A stretch of 8,014 nt of DNA from an uncultured euryarchaeote. GTDB lineage: Archaea > Thermoplasmatota > Poseidoniia > Poseidoniales > Poseidoniaceae. A model generated the notes under the pieces. The model had not been told where the DNA came from and ran no database searches. It worked only from the letters and a program-made list of their open reading frames with translations. Every line of letters starts with the position of its first letter. Position 1 is the stretch's first letter. The DNA lies in assembly GCA_937881505.1 (NCBI GenBank), contig CALGEM010000227.1, positions 1 through 8,014 of the forward strand. Reading direction: 5' to 3'. Shown piece by piece: positions 1 through 4,190 of this stretch. The position numbers and the translations under genes are program-made.

Positions 1-2
1 TG

Positions 3-200
3 CGCTCGGGCGAAATCACGGTGACCATGCGTGTTCAAAACCGAGCCATGGAACCGCTTTCTGAAGTGCTGCTCACGCCTTGGATTCCGTCTGGATTTTC
101 AACGGATGAAGTGCCGTTCATCCGCAACCTCGCTCCCGACGAAGTGGCTGTCATTCGCATGCCACTTCGCATCAACCTCGGTCAAGGAGGTGCTCTTTGA
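3..200 (+). CDS. 3' end of an unidentified beta-rich protein (partial)
   Basis: An open frame enters from the left edge and ends at TGA 198-200, giving the last 65 residues of a protein. I do not recognise the family. The visible part alternates hydrophobic and polar residues (EITVTMRVQNRAMEPLSEV, then a P-W-I-P segment, then LAPDEVAVIRMPL), which is the look of an Ig-like or adaptin-ear-like beta-sandwich: a strand carrying an asparagine, then a 'L-x-P-x-E' turn before the last strand. There is no membrane segment in this portion. It lies 57 bases before the first archaellin start and in the same frame, so it could be co-transcribed with the archaellum operon. Nothing in the fragment itself proves a motility role. 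Its reality is supported by the unbroken frame and sensible protein composition; the overlapping frame that opens at base 31 gives a cysteine- and arginine-rich product that looks like a shadow. Confidence 0.6.
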   Translation, partial: RSGEITVTMRVQNRAMEPLSEVLLTPWIPSGFSTDEVPFIRNLAPDEVAVIRMPLRINLGQGGAL

Positions 201-257
201 CCGCATCACGTTCCACCCGCAGAGGCGGGGGAAAAAACAAAAAAAATGGTGAAAAAC
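201..257 (+). promoter_or_regulatory. Leader region ahead of the archaellins: small hairpin and A-rich tract
   Basis: The gap between the upstream stop and the first archaellin contains a perfect 5-bp inverted repeat, CCCGC (216-220), loop AGAG, GCGGG (225-229). It is followed by an A-rich tract at 232-246 (A6-C-A8). No convincing TATA box with BRE is visible; the tract lacks thymines, so calling it a promoter would be a guess. The hairpin is followed by A, not T, so it does not resemble a terminator for the + strand. It could be an RNA-stability element or a weak core promoter, or have no function. Confidence 0.35.
248..252 (+). promoter_or_regulatory. Ribosome binding site GGTGA deciding the arlB1 start
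   Basis: GGTGA ends five bases before ATG 258. The alternative in-frame ATG at 246 has only the distant G-run near 225-231 upstream of it, and the ATG at 270 has no purine motif at suitable spacing. This favours 258 as the start. Confidence 0.5.
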
Positions 258-842
258 ATGAAAAACGAAATGAAGAACGAAAACCGCGATGACCTCGGGG
301 CCATCGGTATCGGTGCAATGATTGTGTTCATTGCTCTGATTCTTGTGGCCGCGGTGGCTTCTGCTGTCATTATTCAGACAGCAGAAAAATTGCAACAAAA
401 CGCCCAGAGTACGGGTGAAGATACGACGGACATGATGGCCGGAAAGATCTTCATCCTCTCGGTTGTGCTGACAAATGCAGGTGCTGACCTTTACATCACC
501 TTCGAGTTGGCACCGGGTTCCGACCCGATTGACCCCGTAGCCGTTGAGTACAACCTCATCTGCTTGGAAACGGGCGCACGAACAGGCGCACTGACCCAGT
601 CCGGAAACTTCGGAACGGTCGCTGGTATCACTGACACGGCTGCTTCGGCACTCGGAACCGGTGGTGCAGCTGACCCGCTCAACCCTGCAACAACCTACAC
701 TGTGACGCTGTCGCCTACGGGCAACTGTGCACCACAGATCAACACCGACGACACCTTTGTGGTCCAAGCCGGAGGCGGCGGATTCACGTACGAGGTCTTC
801 AAGTACGGCGGTAGCGTAGATGCTGGTGAGGTGGTCGTTTGA
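258..842 (+). CDS. arlB1: Archaellin (major archaellum filament subunit), first copy
   Basis: Structural subunit of the archaellum filament, secreted as a prearchaellin and polymerised at the cell surface by the ArlI/ArlJ motor. From ATG 258 it is 194 residues. The leader is 14 residues (M-K-N-E ... D-D-L-G), with cleavage predicted after Gly14, followed by the hallmark archaellin helix AIGIGAMIVFIALILVAAVA and the conserved IQTAEKLQQNAQSTG segment. The rest is a small beta-rich outer domain of about 140 residues. It contains two cysteines (102 and 157), with the second in a GNCAP motif, and a late AGGGGFTYE motif; all of these recur in the next gene. No N-X-S/T sequon is present. The -2 residue is Leu and the -4/-3 residues are Asp-Asp, unlike the usual basic residues before the Gly. 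ATG 246 is an alternative start giving 198 residues, but the GGTGA site favours 258. The stop overlaps the start of arlB2. The older name is flaB. Confidence 0.93.
   Translation: MKNEMKNENRDDLGAIGIGAMIVFIALILVAAVASAVIIQTAEKLQQNAQSTGEDTTDMMAGKIFILSVVLTNAGADLYITFELAPGSDPIDPVAVEYNLICLETGARTGALTQSGNFGTVAGITDTAASALGTGGAADPLNPATTYTVTLSPTGNCAPQINTDDTFVVQAGGGGFTYEVFKYGGSVDAGEVVV
828..834 (+). promoter_or_regulatory. Ribosome binding site GAGGTGG deciding the TTG start of arlB2
   Basis: GAGGTGG lies inside the end of arlB1, four bases before TTG 839. The in-frame ATG at 866 has a purine-poor upstream region, so the TTG is preferred and translation is probably coupled to arlB1. Confidence 0.45.
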
Positions 843-1405
843 AGACCAACAACCAACACTCCTCTATGGAAGATGACAAATTCGCAGCCATCGGTATTGG
901 CGCCATGATCGTGTTCATTGCACTGATCCTCGTCGCTGCTGTCGCTGCTGCCGTCATTATTCAGACCGCAGAAAAGCTCCAACAGAACGCCCAGTCCACG
1001 GGTGATGACACCTCGCAAGCCATGAACGGCAAGCTCATGGTCAGCACGGTCGTTGCCGGAACCACTGCAGCTACGGATTACGAAATCTATGCTCGCTTGG
1101 CTCCTGGTAGCGAACCGCTCTCCACCGACCAAATCTTCTACCAGATTATCTGTGAGAACAGTGCAGCACCCATTGAAGGCTCTGACCCAATTGTTGACGA
1201 AATGGACCAGACCAACGCCGACATTGCAACCATTCTACCCAACATGCCCGTGATGATTACCATCCCCGGAGGCAATTGCGCACCGAATGCAGCAAACAAC
1301 CTCAACACGGGTGTGCAACTGTACATCCACGCTGGTGGCGGTGGCACGTCCTTCGAGACGCTGAACATCCCTGCTCAGGTTGACCCAGGCACGCCATTGA
1401 TCTGA
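839..1405 (+). CDS. arlB2: Archaellin, second copy
   Basis: Second filament subunit, 188 residues from a TTG start that shares four bases (TTGA) with the arlB1 stop, which suggests coupled translation. If ATG 866 is used, the leader shrinks to seven residues. The predicted class III leader ends E-D-D-K-F-A, with cleavage after Ala16; Ala at -1 and Phe at -2 depart from the canonical (K/R)-G. The mature N-terminus AIGIGAMIVFIALILVAAVA and the following IQTAEKLQQNAQSTG segment are almost identical to arlB1, whereas the outer domain has diverged strongly. Shared outer features are Cys105, Cys147 in a GGNCAP motif, and AGGGGTSFE near the end. No N-X-S/T sequon is present. Tandem archaellins are common; paralogs often serve as major filament versus minor or hook-like subunits, but which is which cannot be read here. 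The stop is followed by a strong hairpin at 1409-1432. Confidence 0.93.
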   Translation: MKTNNQHSSMEDDKFAAIGIGAMIVFIALILVAAVAAAVIIQTAEKLQQNAQSTGDDTSQAMNGKLMVSTVVAGTTAATDYEIYARLAPGSEPLSTDQIFYQIICENSAAPIEGSDPIVDEMDQTNADIATILPNMPVMITIPGGNCAPNAANNLNTGVQLYIHAGGGGTSFETLNIPAQVDPGTPLI

Positions 1406-1408
1406 TGT

Positions 1409-1432
1409 TTGAAACGAGTTCTCTCGTTTCAA
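1409..1432 (+). promoter_or_regulatory. Perfect 10-bp stem-loop between archaellins and motor genes
   Basis: TTGAAACGAG, loop TTCT, CTCGTTTCAA forms an uninterrupted 10-bp stem starting three bases after the arlB2 stop. No T-run follows, so it is not a simple intrinsic terminator. A GGAGG ribosome binding site starts four bases after it. Stem-loops after archaellin genes are known in methanococcal fla operons, where archaellin mRNA is far more abundant than that of downstream genes. A role in attenuation, 3'-end protection or processing is inferred. The TTG at 1409 would open the downstream frame within this stem, but the SD/ATG pair at 1436/1448 makes that start unlikely. Confidence 0.6.
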
Positions 1433-1435
1433 TAT

Positions 1436-1440
1436 GGAGG
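1436..1440 (+). promoter_or_regulatory. Ribosome binding site GGAGG deciding the start at 1448
   Basis: GGAGG lies seven bases before ATG 1448. The longer in-frame start (TTG 1409) lies within the hairpin and has no comparable site, so 1448 is preferred. Confidence 0.75.
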
Positions 1441-1447
1441 AATATCA

Positions 1448-2308
1448 ATGGCATGGCCATTTAGTGGGAATTCCGGTGGAAGTAAAAACGCAGACCAAGC
1501 ATTGAGTGAGGAACGCCTGAAGATTTTGGCCAACGTGGCCATTGAACAGGTACCTTTTCCCGAACAAGGGATGCTCTCAGAGGAGGATGCGTGGACAATT
1601 TCACCTGGACCGACCCGAGCTCGGATTAACAGTCAGCAAAGCGTGCCCAACGTGGCCGCCACGCTCGCACCTGCACCAGCCCCGGCACCTGCAGTCTCTG
1701 CAACGGTGGACACCTCTGGTCTTGAGCGGCTCATCAGCAGTCGTCTTGACATGGTCGAGGATGTCCTTCGCATGGTTGAACACCGACTTGATGAAGGTGT
1801 CACAGTAAGCGAATCGTCTGCAGTCGAAGGCGAAGATGAATACGTGGATGACGAAGAAAGAAGCGACGAAGGGTCCACTGGAGACCGCATCATCACCGCC
1901 AGTGGTGAAGTGGTCGAGGTCGGTGGCACCGCTCGCATGATGGAAGACGACCAAGGGCAACTCGTGGAACTCTACGAGGCACAAGCCTTGGCGGCGAACC
2001 CCTTCTTGGTCGCCCCGCGTTCAAGCGGCTCTGGAAATGGACAGTCAAGCACAGGTGCACCAACCGTGGCTGCACTGTTGCTCGACCACATGTCCGGTAT
2101 GGCAGCGGTGAGTTTCACCCAGAAAGCCATGGAGTCCGGTATGCTGACACAGGAAGAAGGCGACGCAGTGCTTGCTATTGTGCAACTTGCAGAACCAGGT
2201 GACCCTGAAACCGCTTTGGAAGACCATTTGCCTCACCGACAATTGTTGGTGTTCTCTGCTTTGGTCTCATCGTGGCGTCAACTTCACATGCTAAGAGGTG
2301 AAGAGTGA
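1448..2308 (+). CDS. ArlD/ArlE-like cytosolic archaellum component (single gene in the arlC/D/E position)
   Basis: A soluble acidic protein of 286 residues with no signal peptide or membrane segment. Layout: a short N-terminal region (1-70); a Pro-Ala linker of alternating A-P at about 74-83; an amphipathic probable coiled coil (about 91-116, SGLERLISSRLDMVEDVLR and on); a very acidic stretch (about 127-142, EGEDEYVDDEERSDEG); a low-complexity Ser/Gly linker; and a helical C-terminal domain (about 205-283). In that last domain the pattern F-x-x-x-A-M-E-S-G-M-L-T-x-E followed by EDHLPHRQLL resembles the conserved C-terminal region of the FlaD/FlaE family as I remember it. ArlC/D/E proteins form a cytosolic ring around the motor and link it to chemotaxis input through CheF. 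Position between arlB and arlF supports this role. Without a profile search the family call is moderate. The gene ends two bases before the arlF start and its last codons carry the arlF ribosome binding site. Confidence 0.7.
   Translation: MAWPFSGNSGGSKNADQALSEERLKILANVAIEQVPFPEQGMLSEEDAWTISPGPTRARINSQQSVPNVAATLAPAPAPAPAVSATVDTSGLERLISSRLDMVEDVLRMVEHRLDEGVTVSESSAVEGEDEYVDDEERSDEGSTGDRIITASGEVVEVGGTARMMEDDQGQLVELYEAQALAANPFLVAPRSSGSGNGQSSTGAPTVAALLLDHMSGMAAVSFTQKAMESGMLTQEEGDAVLAIVQLAEPGDPETALEDHLPHRQLLVFSALVSSWRQLHMLRGEE
2295..2301 (+). promoter_or_regulatory. Ribosome binding site GAGGTGA deciding the arlF start
   Basis: GAGGTGA ends eight bases before ATG 2310. The longer GTG start at 2298 would lie inside this site, so ATG 2310 is chosen. 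Confidence 0.7.
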
Positions 2309-2309
2309 C

Positions 2310-2960
2310 ATGGGTGCATCGGTTGGTGTTGGAGGATTGATCATCGGCATTTCGATGCTGGTGGTGTTTTCCATGGCCTATCAGGCCATATCTTTGCAGG
2401 TCGATTCCGGTTTAGACCGAATCGATGATGCAGCGGATGAACCTTCGCCAACCTTCACCATTGACGATGCCATCATCTACACGGGTGCCATCGTGGATGT
2501 CACCATCAACGACGGTGGTTCGGGATACAGCAGCGGCGGAACAATCGAAGCCTCAACCGGTACTGGCGGTTTTTCAGCTACGTACACAGTGAACGGGAAT
2601 GGAAACATTACGTCCGTGGTCATCACCAGCCACGGCAATTATTCTTCGCTTCCAACCCTTGTTGTGAACGGTGGTGGAACACCGACAGCGACGGCGAGTC
2701 TCACAGCTACCCGCGGCAGTGTAGTGTATGCAAACATGACGAATACGGGCTCAACGACCATCGACCACGAGAATATGTGGTTGTACCTTGACGGTCGCAA
2801 CGCTACGCAATTCTCTTCTGCGTATACTTCGCAAATCAATTCTGAACTTTGGTTCTCAGGAGAAACGCTCAATCTTCGGTGGTTTGACACTGGATTACCG
2901 GGCGATGAACGACTGGCTCTTTCGGTGGGTTCCACCATCGTCGGGCACGCATTGTGGTGA
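2310..2960 (+). CDS. arlF: ArlF archaellum stator-type protein with an inserted beta-repeat module
   Basis: ArlF anchors the motor: an N-terminal membrane helix carries an external beta-sandwich that binds the S-layer and works with ArlG. Here, 216 residues include a hydrophobic helix at about 7-28 (GVGGLIIGISMLVVFSMAY), a short linker (VDSGLDRIDDAAD), the beginning of the sandwich (about 47-61), an insertion (about 62-133), and the remaining sandwich with an NTGSTT motif (about 145-150), a L-Y-L-D-G strand (about 158-162) and a late F-S-G-E-T-L segment. NTGSTT, LxLDG and the W/F-x-GE turn are typical of ArlF. Without the insertion the protein would be about 144 residues, a usual ArlF length. 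Four N-X-S/T sequons (Asn 99, 110, 142, 164) lie in the external part. The start at ATG 2310 follows GAGGTGA. The gene follows the ArlD/E-like gene directly and leads into arlG. Assignment as F rather than G rests on order and on the N-terminal helix pattern. Confidence 0.85.
   Translation: MGASVGVGGLIIGISMLVVFSMAYQAISLQVDSGLDRIDDAADEPSPTFTIDDAIIYTGAIVDVTINDGGSGYSSGGTIEASTGTGGFSATYTVNGNGNITSVVITSHGNYSSLPTLVVNGGGTPTATASLTATRGSVVYANMTNTGSTTIDHENMWLYLDGRNATQFSSAYTSQINSELWFSGETLNLRWFDTGLPGDERLALSVGSTIVGHALW
2493..2708 (+). repeat. Two-unit GGSGY-type beta-repeat insertion within arlF
   Basis: Residues about 62-100 and 101-133 of ArlF are two copies of a glycine-rich beta motif. The first reads VTINDGGSGYSSGGTIEAS, then an A-T-Y-T-V strand and NGNGNIT; the second reads SVVITSHGNYSSLPTLVV, then GGGTPTATASL. 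The pattern [hydrophobic strand]-x-x-GGSGY-[S/T]-x-x-P-T-[strand]-GGG-x-x-A-T-A-x-[strand] matches a repeat widespread in phage tail and bacterial surface proteins, as I recall it. The second copy is degenerate (HGNY for GSGY). Confidence 0.65.
2956..2960 (+). promoter_or_regulatory. Ribosome binding site GGTGA deciding the arlG start
   Basis: GGTGA overlaps the arlF stop codon and ends four bases before ATG 2965. The frame stays open upstream to about 2788, but that part lies inside arlF and gives an implausible basic N-terminus, so 2965 is chosen. Confidence 0.65.
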
Positions 2961-2964
2961 TGAA

Positions 2965-3453
2965 ATGGCGGATGGAGGTGCTTCTTCAATGATTATGCTC
3001 GTAACTGGGCTTTTGATTTCAGGCAGCGCCAGCGTTATTTTGATTGCCGAATGGAGCGATATGGTCCGTGTTGCGGCACTCCACGAGCGTTCACAATCCG
3101 ATAAGTATGAACTTGGTGTTGCCATAAGTGGCGACCATGCCATGGTTGCCTACGATGCCACAGCAGGAGAAATCACCCTTTTCCTGGTCAACACCGGCGA
3201 GCATGAATTAAACACCACGAATTACGAGTTTTTGGTTGACGGTGAAGCGCCCGTTTCGGCCTCTGGAACCATTCTTCCCAGCGGGACGGATTGGTTGCCG
3301 GGCTATTTGGCTGAAGTCGTCTTGACTGACACGAACTGGAATTATAACGATGGAGACGATGTCTCTGTGTTCTTTGTGGGTACCTCTGAACCCGTTAACG
3401 GAATCGTTCACTCGGTCACCACCAATGCGGAGGTGAGGTTGAATGTCGTTTGA
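2965..3453 (+). CDS. arlG: ArlG archaellum stator-type protein
   Basis: ArlG is the partner of ArlF; in studied archaea it forms filaments capped by ArlF that bridge the motor to the S-layer. From ATG 2965 it is 162 residues. The N-terminus MADGGASSMIMLVTGLLISG leads into a membrane helix to about residue 28, as in typical ArlG (short polar start, then Ser-x-x-Ile and a hydrophobic helix). A linker follows to about 45, then a beta-sandwich domain with the strand ITLFLVNTG (about 70-78), FLVDG (89-93) and a W-L-P-G turn (110-113), all of the same style as ArlF and archaellin outer domains. One N-X-T sequon is present at Asn83. There is no cysteine. The gene begins four bases after the arlF stop and its end overlaps arlH by 11 bases, which indicates tight coupling within the operon. 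Length is normal for the family. Confidence 0.85.
   Translation: MADGGASSMIMLVTGLLISGSASVILIAEWSDMVRVAALHERSQSDKYELGVAISGDHAMVAYDATAGEITLFLVNTGEHELNTTNYEFLVDGEAPVSASGTILPSGTDWLPGYLAEVVLTDTNWNYNDGDDVSVFFVGTSEPVNGIVHSVTTNAEVRLNVV
3429..3436 (+). promoter_or_regulatory. Near-perfect ribosome binding site GGAGGTGA of arlH
   Basis: GGAGGTGA matches the archaeal anti-Shine-Dalgarno core completely and ends six bases before ATG 3443. It is the strongest site in the window and lies inside arlG. Confidence 0.75.
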
Positions 3454-4177
3454 TGACAACCCGTTTATCACGGCCCACAAGCCGGTCGAGGACGGTTTCC
3501 CCTTTGAAGTGGAAACGGATTCGCTTGCGGACTCCATGGGTCTACGGTTGCCAAACCGTTCGTTGTACTTGCTTCAAGGCAAGGTCGGTGCGGGAAAATC
3601 CCTCATCGCCCAACGCCTCATTCACGGCATGGTTCACAACGGCGTCAAGGTCTTGGTCATCACGACAGAATTGACCACCCGCGGTTGGGTAGAACAGATG
3701 GAGAGCATTGGATACGGCATGACCGAAGCCATGCGCAAGGGCCAGGTGATGGTTTTGAGCAGGTACGGTACCATTGCCGACTCACGTCAAGATGTCAGCC
3801 TTCAGGAGGTTTTGAGCAGTCCAGCCATCCCCGCAGCCGATGTCATCGTCTTGGATTCAGCAAGTTCGTTGATGCCCGAGGAAGGCACGAAGGCCGACCA
3901 TTTTGCATTGATTCAACAACTCCGAAAAATCGCTTCCGACGGTCGTTCATTCATGCTTTGTGCAGACCCCGAAGAAATGGACCACTCCCTCCTACACACC
4001 CTGCGTGCGTCAGCAGAAGTGGTCCTCGATTTGGAAAATGCAATGATCGGTGGAGAACTCAAACGCAACATCATCATCACTCGCTTCCTTCGGGCAGCAG
4101 GACCCATTCAAACATCCGTTGGATGGCGAGTTGAGCCTGGCATGGGCTTCATCGTGGACATCACGGCCGTGAGCTGA
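3443..4177 (+). CDS. arlH: ArlH, KaiC-like ATP-binding regulator of the archaellum motor
   Basis: ArlH is a RecA/KaiC-fold protein that binds nucleotide, docks onto the ArlI hexamer and regulates motor assembly. The 244-residue product has a short N-terminal region, a clear Walker A (GKVGAGKS, residues 46-53), a TTEL segment at 75-78 after the second strand, a hydrophobic strand ending in Asp as Walker B (ADVIVLDSASS, Asp138), and a third strand RSFMLCADPEE. The C-terminal beta-rich part (LKRNIIITRFLRAAG to the end) matches the usual KaiC-like ending. There is no signal peptide or membrane helix, so it acts in the cytoplasm. Length is close to the usual 220-250 residues. It overlaps the end of arlG by 11 bases and is followed 13 bases later by arlI. 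Confidence 0.95.
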   Translation: MSFDDNPFITAHKPVEDGFPFEVETDSLADSMGLRLPNRSLYLLQGKVGAGKSLIAQRLIHGMVHNGVKVLVITTELTTRGWVEQMESIGYGMTEAMRKGQVMVLSRYGTIADSRQDVSLQEVLSSPAIPAADVIVLDSASSLMPEEGTKADHFALIQQLRKIASDGRSFMLCADPEEMDHSLLHTLRASAEVVLDLENAMIGGELKRNIIITRFLRAAGPIQTSVGWRVEPGMGFIVDITAVS

Positions 4178-4190
4178 GGAGAGGAGAAGC

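Noticed and set aside
216..246. Hairpin plus homopolymer as an intrinsic terminator
   Set aside because: On the + strand the stem is followed by A, not T. On the minus strand the T-run comes before the stem, not after it. The geometry does not fit termination in either direction.
31..252. Plus-strand frame of 73 residues at the left edge
   Set aside because: It overlaps the better-supported frame 3-200, has an atypical Cys/Phe/Arg/Lys-rich composition, and its start has no ribosome site.
99..767. Minus-strand frame of 222 residues opposite arlB1 and the leader
   Set aside because: The product is rich in Cys, His and Arg, spans two unrelated regions and opposes a certain archaellin, so it is a shadow frame.
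258..1405. Type IV pilins instead of archaellins
   Set aside because: The AIGIG start, the IQTAEKLQQNAQSTG segment and the following arlF-arlG-arlH-arlI-arlJ order are specific to archaella; pilus loci lack arlF, arlG and arlH.
2788..2964. Extended N-terminus of arlG
   Set aside because: The frame is open, but this part lies inside arlF and encodes a basic sequence unlike ArlG. The membrane helix begins correctly from ATG 2965, which has GGTGA upstream.
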